Positions 43,940 through 53,244 of a DNA stretch of 64,000 bases are shown piece by piece (within the stretch, counting starts at the first letter, position 1; every line of letters starts with the position of its first letter). The notes below the pieces were generated by a model. The model was given only the letters and a program-made list of their open reading frames with translations, did no database searches and was not told where the DNA came from. This DNA comes from Massilibacillus massiliensis. GTDB taxonomy: Bacteria; Bacillota; Negativicutes; FLKF01. The translations under genes were made by a program, and so were the position numbers. The stretch lies in assembly GCF_900086705.1 (NCBI RefSeq), contig NZ_LT575483.1:125166-189165 (forward strand), in the 5' to 3' direction.

Positions 43940-46900
43940 TTATATCATTCTTAGACTCTTCATTTTATTGAAAGCGTTTGCGGACTCTTCCAATGTTGGC
44001 GTTTGTCCACCTCCGCCTGCCATTACTATGTTATTGGTTGTTCCTCCACCACTAGATGCCATTTGATTTAGCATCGTAGTTAATATTTGATTTTGAGTAG
44101 CTAATATCTTCTCCGTTTTAGCCATGTTTGCTGCCGAGTTGACAGTAAGGTTTGTAGCCTTTTTTACAATGTCAGGATCCTTAAAGTTTGGCTCAACACC
44201 CATTGGTTTGACTCCTAGCTTATTCGCTGCATAGTTTAATAGATTCTGCGAATTGCCTGTGTGCTTCTCTACTGGAACTATAACCTCTTCTCCATCCTCA
44301 CCAGCGATAACAGGTGTATCAACTACACCACCCTTGGCATGGAACAAGCCAGCAATAGATCCTATTATTCCGCCCCAGTCTGTGCCAGAGGAATCGGAAG
44401 AAGAATTGCCTGTATTTAAGTTTGAGCCATTATTCAATAGTTGCCCAAACAAGCCACCCCCGTTTGCGCTATGCTTACCAGTGACAAGCAAGGATAAAGC
44501 ATCTTTTGCAAGCTCTTTCCATAGTTTTTTCATTTCGTCTTTAAAACTAACGCCTTCTAAAAGAATATCATTAAAGAAATTAAGTTCTTCCTGCTTTAAT
44601 TCTTTGTTAACATCTCTTAATTCATCAACTTTATTCTTTAACTCATCTACTTCAACTTGCTGTTTCTTTAAGTCTTCTATTGTATGATTTGGCATATTCT
44701 CAATTTCTTTAAGATGATTTTTAGCTTCTGCCAATTTTTGCATAGAATAAATTAAAAGAACAATCCTCTTTTGTTGCTCTGTTGCATTGTAACCTAGTGA
44801 AAGCTCTCCATGTTTTTCATCTAAATTAAAGTTTTCCATTTTTCTGCTATAAAGCTTTTCAGGACTTTCCTTCTGCTCCCTTGTAATATCAATGTCAATA
44901 CTACTAATACTTTTCTTATTATCGGCAATCTTTTCTTTGAGTTTATCAGATAAATCAAGTAAACGAACAAGTAGTTTTTCATCCCCTATATACTCACTAT
45001 AATCATGTGCAAATTCTTTCTTTTCTTCCTTGGATAAATTAGCCCATGCGACTTTTCTCTCGTTCAAAATATCAATAACTGCTTGAGAATTAGTAATCAT
45101 ACTATTGGCTTGTTCTTCATATTGTGCCTGTAATTGTTCCATGCCTGTATTCTCACTTGTTAACGACTTGACTCGATCCGTCATTAGTTCAAATTTTTGT
45201 GCTGACACTTCGGCTGTCACTCCGAATAACTGTTGTTGCGTATTAAGTTTTTCTAAAGTTGTTGCATATTCTGTTGCCTTGATTTTACTATCAGATAGCA
45301 TAAAGTTTACTTGATGGTTCGCCCATAACTTTTCAATATCGTTTGTTTTATCTGGTGCAAAACTACTACCTGAACTGCCACCACTTTTCCCCTTACTTCG
45401 CCCTGTATCTTCTGGTACTGTACCTGTAGTAACAGGAGTAGTATTGTAAGTACCAGGAGTATATACAGTTCCCAATGCTTTCCTACCCTTTTCATCATAA
45501 TAATTCAAGGCATTGTTCTTGATCGCATCGGCTTTGGCATTCGCTTCATCTGCTTCCGCTTGAATTTGATTTGTAGCTTGTGAAATGTCTTGATCTTCTG
45601 GAACTTGGATACCAGCCATTTTCCATTCATTACGAATATCACCTTGCGCCAAGTTATTCAAGTAATTAGCTTTGTTTCTATAATACTTAAAGAAAAATGA
45701 GTCAATCCGCCCTAGGGCTTCGCCAATAGAATCCGCTGCCTTGTCGAATGCATCTGCTTCGTTGTTAATGGCTCCAATACGTTCATTACACATGGCTATA
45801 GTATCGTTAGCTAACTTGATTTGTGTTGTTCTGAGCTCATTGATTTCTTTTTGCATTTGAACAGTTTTTTCATTATGTATCTCTTGTTCTTGTGAAATAG
45901 CTCCTTGAATATCCTCAGAAGCTAATATTCTATCTGCTGCTTCCTGTCCAACAATCTGGGCTAATTGCTGGCTAACTGTTCCCATAGTTTTCTTGATTTC
46001 TGTAGCTTTTTCTTCATTATCACCAACTTCTAAAAGAGCGGATTGCAAATTGACATACGTATTTCCTAGTGTTTCCATATAATCAGTCTGCTGTTTAGTC
46101 ATTTCCATTTCAGAAGTTTTTGCTTGAATAGCGTTTTCTGTTGCTTCGTTTGCTTTTTCTTGTTTAGTAACTGCTTCACCCGCGTAATATGCATATGTTG
46201 CCAATGCTGTACCTGCAAGAACAATCAGTCTAGCGATTGCACCCCATGGGTTAGCAGTCTGTGCTACATTTAGAGCTTCTTGGGCTGCCGTTGTAGTAAT
46301 TAGAGTAGACCTCAAATAAGCATATGAAGTTATACAGAAATTCACTGCCGATCTTAATGTTACAAAAGCTATCGCAAATTTAGTAACTCCTCCAATAGCT
46401 TCCCATACAGCTGGATTCATATTATTAAGACCTTTGAGCATTTGATTAAGTGTGTCAAGGATAGATTTCAAGGTATTCTTAAACCCACTATCGTTCCCAC
46501 CTGTTACAAGAAGTTCCTCAAACGATGCCTTTAAAGTTTCAGCCTTTCTTTTGATAGTGTCCATTTGAATTTCCAATTGTTTATCAGTAAATCCACTGGA
46601 ATTAATACTATCCCCAAGTACTTTAAGGTATTCATTAGGATCACCAAGTAAGGCAGCCATTTTTGTAACTTGGAATTTTCCACCTGCCAAATTTCTAAAT
46701 AATGTCTCAAAATTCTTATCTGTCTCTTTACTTTTTAATGATACATCTAATAAAACATCAGAAATCTTTCTGAATTCTTTTTGCCCGTCATTACCTATCT
46801 TGTAAACTTCAATCCCCATTGATTGTAAATCTTGAATCGCTTTGTTGCTATGAATTGAGTTGACCATGCTTTTTATACCATCTCCGATGGTTTGACCACT

Positions 46901-47492
46901 TAGTCCTGTATTTCTGGCTATTACTGCCGTCATTGCATTCAGTTCATCAAAACTTACACCAACTACCTTGGCTGCTGCTGCACTTCTTAATAACGATTCA
47001 GATAGATCATTTGCAGACACTTGAGCCGTATGGCTGACCTTTGTAATTGAATCCATGACATGTGTTGAGAATTGAATGGCTTCTGCTTGTTTCCCATAAG
47101 CACCCGTAACGGCTTCTAATGTTCTTGTTGCCACCTCAGGACTAAAGTTATCTGCAACACTTAATTTTAGAGCATTTGCTGCCATTTTTTCTGCTGTTGA
47201 TAGCTCTTTATATCCACGCCCCATCAAACGAAGCGAGTCTGTAACGTCTTTAATTTTTGTTCCATATCTCTCAGCCAATACGAAACTTTCTTTTATAGCC
47301 TCATTAAAGGTTACCTGGTTTTCCTCTGTTTGAGGCAAAACAGTCTTTAATTGTTGAAATTCAGAATCCAATTTTATAATATCACTGACCGAGGAAGTAA
47401 TACCGCCAATTGCACTACTAACTCCAATGCTTGCAGTTATCCACCCCAAATGTTTACTAAGAGAATTCTCCAAAAAGCCTATACTGTTATTA
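43940..47492 (-). pseudogene. Phage tail tape measure protein, C-terminal part (gene split by IS3-family insertion)
   Basis: The larger part of a tape measure gene, about 1184 residues. Joining it across the insertion, after removing one CTC duplicate, to 48718-49139 gives a continuous 1324-residue frame (3975 bases). Seen here: the TP901-type core (about 50-330, with AANALKLSVADNFSPEVATRTLEAVTGAYGK-like spacing and GLSGQTIGDGIKSMV), two hydrophobic segments around VTKFAIAFVTLRSAVNF and LIVLAGTALATYAYYAG, a long coiled-coil middle and a Gly-rich tail with FHAKGGVVDTPVIAGEDGEEVIVP. An in-frame ATG near the break could start a truncated protein. Tape measure proteins set tail length and aid DNA entry. 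Confidence 0.88.
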
Positions 47493-47572
47493 CTCTGGAT
47501 AGGCTACAATTAATTGGACAGTTATTATAAGGGCATGTAAAATAAAATAATAAAACAAAAGGAGCTAGGCCC

Positions 47573-47863
47573 ATGACTGTTGAAAAACGCCCTCGTCGTA
47601 GCTATACGGACGAATTCAAAAAACAAGTTGTACAATTATATAATAACGGAAAACGTAAGTGTGACATTATTCGTGAATATGATATCGCATCGTCCTTGCT
47701 TGACAAATGGATTCAGCAAGCTAACAATAGTGGCTCTTTCAAGGAGAAAGATAATCTTACAACTGAACAGATAGAACTGATTGAGCTTCGCAAACGGAAC
47801 AAATATCTTGAAATGGAGAATGATATTTTAAAGCAAGCAGCGCTGATCTTAGGACGAAAGTAA
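47573..47863 (+). CDS. IS3-family transposase OrfA (HTH protein)
   Basis: A 96-residue OrfA with the IS3/IS911-type helix-turn-helix: RRSYTDEFKKQVVQLYNNGKRKCDIIREYDIASSLLDKW-type spacing, then a leucine-zipper-like C terminus (ELRKRNKYLEMENDILKQAA). It binds the element's ends. AAGGAG precedes the ATG. orfB is in the -1 frame immediately after; the family normally makes an OrfAB fusion by frameshifting, but the classical A6G slippery run is absent, with only CGAAAG at the end of orfA. Confidence 0.92.
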   Translation: MTVEKRPRRSYTDEFKKQVVQLYNNGKRKCDIIREYDIASSLLDKWIQQANNSGSFKEKDNLTTEQIELIELRKRNKYLEMENDILKQAALILGRK

Positions 47864-47865
47864 AT

Positions 47866-48699
47866 GTGATTAAAGCCAATATCCACAAATACTCTGTATC
47901 AGCAATGTGTAAAGTCCTACAAATTCCAAGAAGCACCTATTATTATGAGGCAAAAGCAAATCCAGATGAATCTAAGCTGGTGGCAAATATTGTTGATATA
48001 TTTAAAGCAAGCCGAAATAATTATGGAACCCGAAAAATAAAATCAGATTTAAAAGATAGAAATATCATTGCTTCACGCCGCCGCATCGGCAGAATCATGA
48101 GGCAGGAAGGACTGATTTCAAGTTATACGACTGCCCAGTTCCGTCCTCAAAAGGATACTTGTAATGAATCAAAAACCAAAAATGTTGTTGACCGCCAGTT
48201 CAGTGAACAACCATATAGAAATGCTATTGTAAGCGATTTAACATATGTCAGAGTCGGCATGAGCTGGAACTACATTTGTGTGCTTATTGACCTCTTTAAT
48301 AGAGAAATAATTGGTTACAGTGCCGGACGTAATAAAACAGCAGACCTTGTAAAACAGGCATTTCAGACTGTAAGGGGAAATCTGAAAGATATCCAGATAT
48401 TTCACACGGACCGTGGCAACGAATTTAAAAATCGGACCATTGAAGAAATCTTGGAAGCATTTGAAATTCAGCGTTCTCTCAGTCATAAAGGGTGTCCTTA
48501 TGATAATGCAGTGGCAGAAGCAACATTTAAAATAATCAAAACAGAATTTATCAGGAACCAGACTTTTCACAGCTTAAACCATCTGCAGATTGAGTTAGCT
48601 GATTATGTAAATTGGTTCAACAATCATAGGATTCATTCTTCACTAGGATATCTAACACCGGTGAAGTATAGAATAAATACCCTTAAAAAAGTTGTCTAA
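47866..48699 (+). CDS. IS3-family transposase OrfB (DDE integrase domain)
   Basis: A 277-residue DDE transposase with GTG start 2 bases after orfA. An HTH_21-type domain (RSTYYYEAKANPDE, NYGTRKIKSDL) is followed by the rve core with catalytic Asp in VSDLTYVRVG, Asp in IFHTDRGNEFKN and Glu in PYDNAVAEATFKIIKTEF. The C terminus YVNWFNNHRIHSSLGYLTPV is typical. All catalytic residues are present, so this copy may be active. Confidence 0.93.
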   Translation: MIKANIHKYSVSAMCKVLQIPRSTYYYEAKANPDESKLVANIVDIFKASRNNYGTRKIKSDLKDRNIIASRRRIGRIMRQEGLISSYTTAQFRPQKDTCNESKTKNVVDRQFSEQPYRNAIVSDLTYVRVGMSWNYICVLIDLFNREIIGYSAGRNKTADLVKQAFQTVRGNLKDIQIFHTDRGNEFKNRTIEEILEAFEIQRSLSHKGCPYDNAVAEATFKIIKTEFIRNQTFHSLNHLQIELADYVNWFNNHRIHSSLGYLTPVKYRINTLKKVV

Positions 48700-48717
48700 A
48701 AAACTGTTGACAGTCCA

Positions 48718-49139
48718 CTCTTTATTAAACTACCATTGAATTTTTCATATTCAGCCGAAAGCTGCCTGACTTGGTTAATACGTTGATTCATTTGTGTCTG
48801 ATATGCTGTATTGCCTGTGACATTATAAAGTCTGTTGTATTTTTCTGCCTCAGTTGTAAGTGTTGATATTGCTTTCTTGTAACCGTCAACAAATTTAGTA
48901 ATTTCAGTGTTTTCTTGTTTCCCAATTGAATTTAAGGCTTGATTAATTGCTTGCCCCTTTTGATTTGCTATAGATTGCGCTTGAGTTAATTCTTCTTTTA
49001 ACTCTTTAGAAATTCCACCTTGAATCTTTGTCTGACCTACTTTTTCCAACTCTGTTCTTAGCTTTGTTACGTTTTGGGTAGCTTCTTTAACACCACTAAA
49101 AATCAATTTCCATTCAATCGTATTCATTTTATCATCCAT
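48718..49139 (-). pseudogene. Phage tail tape measure protein, N-terminal part
   Basis: The first about 140 codons of the split tape measure gene, beginning MDDKMNTIEWKLIFSGVKEA, a helical start typical of such proteins. At the insertion it reads FNGSLIK; past the element the frame resumes as SNNSIGFLENSLSKHLGW. After the break, the frame here runs into IS sequence and stops quickly. Confidence 0.85.
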
Positions 49140-49167
49140 ATAATCACGCCCTTATTCATAAATCTTA

Positions 49168-49236
49168 TTCAGTCCCCCCCACAAACGAAGGGAGACTGAA
49201 ATTAAGGCAAAAAAAATAACAACCTTACGGCTGTTT
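49168..49236 (-). terminator. Two hairpins between the 49252 gene and the tape measure gene
   Basis: TTCAGTC / GACTGAA with a C-rich/G-rich inner part (49168-49200), and AACAGCC / GGTTGTT (49218-49235), the latter followed on the minus strand by a long T-run. The second has full terminator form. Confidence 0.65.
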
Positions 49237-49251
49237 TATATCTACTTTTTA

Positions 49252-49989
49252 TTATTTTTCTTGTTCTTGGTATTTCTCAGCAACGCTTTGCACGAACCAT
49301 AAACGCAATATGAATTCTTGAAGATCGGTATTATTATAATTTACTATAAACATATCTAAGTTTTCTGAAGTACCCAATGATTTTTCATTAAATAAATTTA
49401 TTATATATTCGTTGTCGCTATCAGAAGGGAATAGTTGCACGATATCGCTAATATTGAGCTTTAAAAGAAGTTGGTAAACAATACGGACATTTTCATACCA
49501 TTCTAACATTTCCCTTTTTGGCAGAGTTGGAATATCACGTAACTGATACTGGTTTACTGCCTTCAAAAATTCGACTACCGCCATCTTACCGATTGCTTCA
49601 TCAAGTTGGTAATAAAGCGATACAAATTTTTGTATTTGATTATTACAATATAAATATAAGCTTTCAAGATCTTCGCCCAATATTTCACCTATCAACCCTA
49701 AAAATCCTTTGCTAGTTTTATATTCTTGTGATCCTTTAGCTGCTTGTATTGGAAACAGCTCTTCTATTTCTTTAGATGTTAATTTAGAAAGCACGTCTCT
49801 AGTAAAAGAATATTGATCAACACATATCACAATTTCTTCTAGAGTCTGCAAGTCTTTATTTTCTATTGAATTACAAGCTAATATTAATTTTTGTGCCAGT
49901 GCTTTTACATCTTGTCTTTCTTGCTGCTCTTTGTTCTTTTGCATTTTTCCTAATAAGCTTACCAATTCATTTAAAGTTTGTTTATTCAT
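49252..49989 (-). CDS. Phage-type protein of unknown function upstream of the tape measure gene
   Basis: A 245-residue, strongly helical protein I do not recognise, beginning MNKQTLNELVSLLGKMQKN and containing LTSKEIEELFPIQAAKGSQEYKT-like and FLGLIGEILGEDLESLY segments. Upstream of a tape measure gene one normally finds tail assembly chaperones or tail-tube proteins, so a tail role is plausible from position alone. AAAGGAAG precedes the ATG. It ends in a terminator. Confidence 0.55.
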   Translation of the reverse strand: MNKQTLNELVSLLGKMQKNKEQQERQDVKALAQKLILACNSIENKDLQTLEEIVICVDQYSFTRDVLSKLTSKEIEELFPIQAAKGSQEYKTSKGFLGLIGEILGEDLESLYLYCNNQIQKFVSLYYQLDEAIGKMAVVEFLKAVNQYQLRDIPTLPKREMLEWYENVRIVYQLLLKLNISDIVQLFPSDSDNEYIINLFNEKSLGTSENLDMFIVNYNNTDLQEFILRLWFVQSVAEKYQEQEK

Positions 49990-50049
49990 AATATCAACTT
50001 CCTTTTCTTTTAACTTCTGTTATCTAAAAAAATTAAACTTGCTATTTAT

Positions 50050-50322
50050 TCACCATGTTTGATAACCACCCCACTTACGAGTCCCATAGATTATTGGGAT
50101 CATTGCAGTGGCATCGATAGAATTCTGAAGGGCATCAAAGTTATATGTCTGCGCTGCTTGTTTGTCTTTGTGTGTCGCGCCCCATATAGTACCGACTAAG
50201 GATGCACCATAAAGTCCACCGACAATTGATGACGTTGTCCCAAATAATTTCATCCCCCAATGACCAGAACCCATAAAAAAACCAGCAACAGTGAATATCT
50301 TTTTACCTGTAGATTTAGACAT
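50050..50322 (-). CDS. Small phage protein, possibly a truncated tail-tip component
   Basis: A 90-residue protein: a basic start, a Gly-rich hydrophobic segment (TTSSIVGGLYGASLVGTIWGA) and a C terminus FDALQNSIDATAMIPIIYGTRKWGG. The last part recalls the N-terminal region of phage host-specificity/tail-tip (TipJ-like) proteins, where a PxxYGxxxxGG motif follows a membrane-like segment; those proteins are many times longer. Here the frame stops right after that motif, which suggests a truncated copy. The assignment is tentative. Its ATG abuts the stop of the preceding frame. Confidence 0.4.
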   Translation of the reverse strand: MSKSTGKKIFTVAGFFMGSGHWGMKLFGTTSSIVGGLYGASLVGTIWGATHKDKQAAQTYNFDALQNSIDATAMIPIIYGTRKWGGYQTW

Positions 50323-50588
50323 TATAAATCACACTCTTTCCCTTTAATTAATTGCGGTAACATATTTGTAATTTCAGAACCGCCTAGCTGTTTATCCATA
50401 AGTATTTTTGCGATTTTATCTGAAAGTAAACCATTTGTTTCTCTATCGTATGAATTGAAGATTTTTTTATATTTACTATAGAATTCCTCTGGCAAGAGCT
50501 TTGTGGCTAACATGAATTCTATCTGAAAACTTTCTTTTAGTTTTAAATACTGTTCATCATTTAAATAACCAATCTGCATCATATTCAT
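50322..50588 (-). CDS. Possible second half of a frame-split ImmA/IrrE-type gene
   Basis: An 88-residue frame overlapping the 50557-51084 gene by 32 bases in another frame. It contains QIEFMLATKLLPEEFYSKYKK, which resembles the segment of ImmA/IrrE proteases that carries the third zinc ligand (E.xxAxxLLMPxxxF). The preceding frame has HEVGH but stops before this segment. This suggests one gene split by a frameshift, although ATG-coupled separate proteins cannot be excluded. Confidence 0.5.
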   Translation of the reverse strand: MNMMQIGYLNDEQYLKLKESFQIEFMLATKLLPEEFYSKYKKIFNSYDRETNGLLSDKIAKILMDKQLGGSEITNMLPQLIKGKECDL

Positions 50589-51084
50589 ATTTATAGTTTA
50601 CTTTTATATAATTTGCTCCAGCTTCTTGCCTAACTTTATGACCATAATATATATGACCAACTTCATGAGCTAAAACCATGAGGTCATATATATTGCTTAC
50701 ATACTGCTTAACACATACAGCATGTACATTATGTTTCTCATCCATTAAAAAATTAGTTCCATCTGTTATTTTTCCACTAACCTTTTGCGACGCCGTTTCC
50801 CCTGTTATTTCCCCATAAAGTTCAATTGGAAATAATACAAATTTTATCTTTTTCTCTCTCATGCGGTCTAATATATATTGAAATATATCATAATATTTTT
50901 CTAGTACGTAAATGCATCCGCTTGAGTTCACTTTAGGTAAACTGCCTTTCCAATCTTCAGTCCAACAATATTTTTTATACCTTGTATTCACTCTAGGACT
51001 GCCATAGATAGGGAATGACTGTTCTTTTAATCTTTCTTCATTGCTTTTTATTTTTTTTGATATCTTCTTTTTAAAGCTACCCAC
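50557..51084 (-). CDS. ImmA/IrrE-type metallopeptidase-like protein (N-terminal part)
   Basis: A 175-residue protein with a zinc-binding HExxH in MVLAHEVGHIYYGHKVRQE near residue 135 and a downstream EYDADWLF. The pattern matches phage or integrative-element ImmA/IrrE proteases, which cleave CI-type repressors (ImmR) to trigger excision. A highly basic N terminus (KKKISKKIKSNEERLKEQ) precedes. The frame ends where the catalytic domain should continue; see the overlapping frame at 50322-50588. GAGTATG context; no HTH partner is directly adjacent, though small HTH genes follow upstream. Confidence 0.65.
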   Translation of the reverse strand: MGSFKKKISKKIKSNEERLKEQSFPIYGSPRVNTRYKKYCWTEDWKGSLPKVNSSGCIYVLEKYYDIFQYILDRMREKKIKFVLFPIELYGEITGETASQKVSGKITDGTNFLMDEKHNVHAVCVKQYVSNIYDLMVLAHEVGHIYYGHKVRQEAGANYIKVNYKYEYDADWLFK

Positions 51085-51144
51085 ATACTCACCTTTCTCT
51101 TTTTCATTTTATAATGGTCATGTCTATCAAGTTTCAATTTTTGA

Positions 51145-51235
51145 ACCTTGATTTTACTGGCTTCACAGGGTCTAAAATGTAGCAAAAAAGGCTTTCACGA
51201 TAGAAAGCCTTAATACCCGTTTTTTTGGACAAAAC
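51145..51235 (+). repeat. Dispersed intergenic repeat, copy C, containing a terminator hairpin
   Basis: CTTGATTTTACTGGCTTCAC followed by AGGGTCTAAAATGTAGC, nearly identical to copy D. It contains AAGGCTTTC / GAAAGCCTT (51188-51211); on the minus strand this is followed by TTTTT and lies 30 bases after the stop of the 51242 gene, so it likely serves as that gene's terminator. Confidence 0.72.
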
Positions 51236-51241
51236 TAGCTT

Positions 51242-51814
51242 CTATTTGGTTGCTAAGAAATTCAATACTCGATGCATAATCTTCTCTGGTATTGGGATTT
51301 CGTTCTTTTCGATTCTCCCAAGTTGTGACCTTGATATTTTCAATAATTCGGCTAGCTCAGTCTGGTTCATCCTGTGCAGTTTTCTATGTTTCTTGATGGA
51401 ACCAGCAAGATCTTCAGGCATGTACATCATAAGTTTATCGTTATCGCAGCAATCACACATTACATTGTGTATATTACTGGCGTAAAGCATTTTCGTATAT
51501 CCACAGTCACAAATGTATCTAAAGTTCTTACCTTCTTTGAGATTTTTAATAATCGTCTTGTATTCAGTTTTGTTTACCTCTGTTTCCCCATCTTTATAAA
51601 AGCATATGATTTCTAATGCACCACATCCAGGGCATTGCTTTCCGTTCTCATTGTCTCCTGTAAAAAGTTCTCCACAGGAAGCGCAGACATATTTAAAATC
51701 ATCTGTCATACTATTATGTATGGATTCTCTTTCACAATCACATTCTAAATACCATCCATCCAAATCTTTAGTTTCTTTTCCACATCTTTTACACTTATGT
51801 TTAAGCACTTTCAC
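51242..51814 (-). CDS. Cys-rich zinc-binding protein with C-terminal XRE-type HTH
   Basis: A 190-residue protein with three zinc-ribbon-like groups (CKRCG with ECDC; CASCG with CPGCG; CDCG with CDCC) over the first 125 residues and a Cro/CI-type helix-turn-helix at the C terminus (MNQTELAELLKISRSQLGRIE). The order N-terminal zinc module plus C-terminal HTH is that of MqsA-type antitoxin/regulators, but no MqsR toxin is next to it. A phage regulator is the cautious reading. Start is GTG or ATG after GGGTTGATG; minor uncertainty of a few codons. Confidence 0.65.
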   Translation of the reverse strand: MKVLKHKCKRCGKETKDLDGWYLECDCERESIHNSMTDDFKYVCASCGELFTGDNENGKQCPGCGALEIICFYKDGETEVNKTEYKTIIKNLKEGKNFRYICDCGYTKMLYASNIHNVMCDCCDNDKLMMYMPEDLAGSIKKHRKLHRMNQTELAELLKISRSQLGRIEKNEIPIPEKIMHRVLNFLATK

Positions 51815-51889
51815 ATCAACCCTTTACAATAAAATTTAGTCCTCTTTCACCCGCTTTCTTTAATTCTGACGATCTCAACTTTGAGTTCG

Positions 51890-52093
51890 TTAAAGATTAA
51901 CCCCGGTAAATAGCCTGATTCTTACTTTTTGTTCGTCCGTAGGATTTATTTTTCTGTTTTCAATTTTGTTCAATGTTGCTCTATCACAATCTATTAGGCA
52001 TGCTAGTTCTCCCTGAGTAAAATCCTTAGTTAATCTCCATGCTATGATCGGATGAGTACCTTCTGGAATGACAAGAGGTTTACGTTTGGGCAT
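51890..52093 (-). CDS. Small XRE-family HTH protein
   Basis: A 67-residue protein, mostly a Cro/CI-type helix-turn-helix: TPIIAWRLTKD-type first helix, then FTQGELACLIDCDRATLNKIENRKINPTDE, with recognition helix RATLNKIE. It likely represses or activates within the element. AAAGGAG lies before the ATG. It is one of three HTH genes in a row on this strand (51242, 51890, 52137). Confidence 0.75.
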   Translation of the reverse strand: MPKRKPLVIPEGTHPIIAWRLTKDFTQGELACLIDCDRATLNKIENRKINPTDEQKVRIRLFTGVNL

Positions 52094-52136
52094 TAATTAT
52101 ACTCCTTTGTTAATTTTCTTTATAGCTATCGAAAAA

Positions 52137-52322
52137 TTAGGATTCTTTGGTTAATGTATAATCATTATAAAGTTTACGCATACGACATAAAACATTATCA
52201 GAAATATCAATGTCGTTTCTTTCTATTCGACATAAGTATGCAGCAGATACTTGCAACAATGCTGCTGCTTCTTTTTGAGTAAGACCTACCTTCATTCTTG
52301 CAAGCCTAAAAGTGGTTTTCAT
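52137..52322 (-). CDS. Small XRE-family HTH protein (Cro-like)
   Basis: A 61-residue protein consisting of one Cro/CI helix-turn-helix: FRLARMKVGLTQKEAAALLQVSAAYLCRIERND, with recognition helix SAAYLCRIE. Length suits a Cro-like repressor or excisionase-like regulator. A strong AAAGGAGG precedes the ATG. A terminator-like hairpin set sits just upstream (52371-52447), separating it from the AntA gene. Confidence 0.8.
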   Translation of the reverse strand: MKTTFRLARMKVGLTQKEAAALLQVSAAYLCRIERNDIDISDNVLCRMRKLYNDYTLTKES

Positions 52323-52370
52323 CTTTAATGCCTCCTTTCATTGTTAATTAAATTTATAAAATGGACATAA

Positions 52371-52447
52371 AAAAATAACCCTCGACAAAAAGTCGAAGGT
52401 TATTTTTGACCCTTTCGGGTCTCTATATGAACGCTATTTAAAGCGTT
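52371..52447 (-). terminator. Three consecutive hairpins between the AntA gene and the Cro-like gene
   Basis: AATAACC...GGTTATT with inner CGAC/GTCG (52374-52404; on the minus strand followed by a seven-T run), GACCC/GGGTC (about 52409-52422) and AACGC/GCGTT (about 52430-52446). The first is a good minus-strand terminator. The rest of 52323-52741 holds no gene that I can see. Confidence 0.7.
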
Positions 52448-52741
52448 ATATATACTAGATCATCCTGCATAATATATGCAATTTTTAATCGTTTTTGCAA
52501 ATAAATTTAGAAAGTTTTTTAAATTTTGTACTCCTAAGTATGTAACTTAAAAACCCTTACATAATATATGCTTTTTTTAGCATTTTTGATAACCACTTTT
52601 TAGTATTTTTATCATTCTTTTTTTGCATGATATCATAACCAAAAGTAATACATAAGTATAAACCCAGTAAAATCAATGGTTCTAGCCATCTGTAACTGTC
52701 ATACTATTTTTCTATGATCACTTCTACACGCTCTTGATCTA

Positions 52742-53134
52742 TTACTTTTTTTGAGCAATAGCTATGCAGTCGCTCCGTGGTATCATCTTGGTTTCCTGTG
52801 TCCTACCCATAGAATCGATGACGGGATAACTCATCCCCCCATGACAATGAGCTGAAACAGCCTTGTGAGGCTCTTTGTATTCTAGTTCTTTCGCCATATC
52901 AATCTTGAGGATGTGATCCAGTAAACTTCGCTTTACTTCCCTGACTCCTTCAAATCGAACTTCGTCATTTTTGACGGAGTTGAAATCAATACCTTCGGTA
53001 AATCCATATTCACACATACGATCAAACCATTTTGTATATTGGGTACCGATTCCTAAAAACTCATGAAGCATTCTCCCACTAATGATTTGTTCTTGACTAC
53101 TATTGATTTCTACCTTTAATAATTGGTTGTCCAT
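52742..53134 (-). CDS. AntA/Bro-N-like chimeric antirepressor
   Basis: A 130-residue protein. Residues 1-85 are an AntA/AntB domain (QIISGRMLHEFLGIGTQYTKWFDRM, GIDFNSVKN, DHILKIDMAKEL). From there it changes to EPHKAVSAHCHGGMSYPVIDSMGRTQETKMIPRSD, which resembles the core of Bro-N/other phage antirepressor domains and normally follows a different N terminus. The C terminus is short. The join suggests recombination between antirepressor genes. Antirepressors titrate the prophage repressor to induce lytic growth. GAGGGGAATG precedes the start. Confidence 0.65.
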   Translation of the reverse strand: MDNQLLKVEINSSQEQIISGRMLHEFLGIGTQYTKWFDRMCEYGFTEGIDFNSVKNDEVRFEGVREVKRSLLDHILKIDMAKELEYKEPHKAVSAHCHGGMSYPVIDSMGRTQETKMIPRSDCIAIAQKK

Positions 53135-53244
53135 TACATTCCCCTCTCAATCAATTTTAATCCACCTAACGCTCTATTTGGGGCGTTTTTGTGTTTTACA
53201 TATACAATCATAAGCACACTCACTAGTTTAAGACATAGACAACT

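Larger units (their letters stand above)
47496..48717 (+). mobile_element. IS3-family insertion sequence (IS150-like), complete
   Basis: 1222 bp. The ends are TGGATAGGCTACA... on the left and ...GACAGTCCA on the right, imperfect terminal inverted repeats (TGGA, then G, C and ACA conserved). It carries orfA and orfB. A 3-bp duplication CTC flanks it at 47493-47495 and 48718-48720. It interrupts the tape measure gene in the opposite orientation. A remnant with the same left end lies at 62780-63081. Confidence 0.92.

Noticed and set aside
47840-47870. Programmed -1 frameshift signal between IS3 orfA and orfB
   Set aside because: Frames are in the right relation, but the usual A6G slippery run is missing; only CGAAAG is present, so not claimed as a feature.
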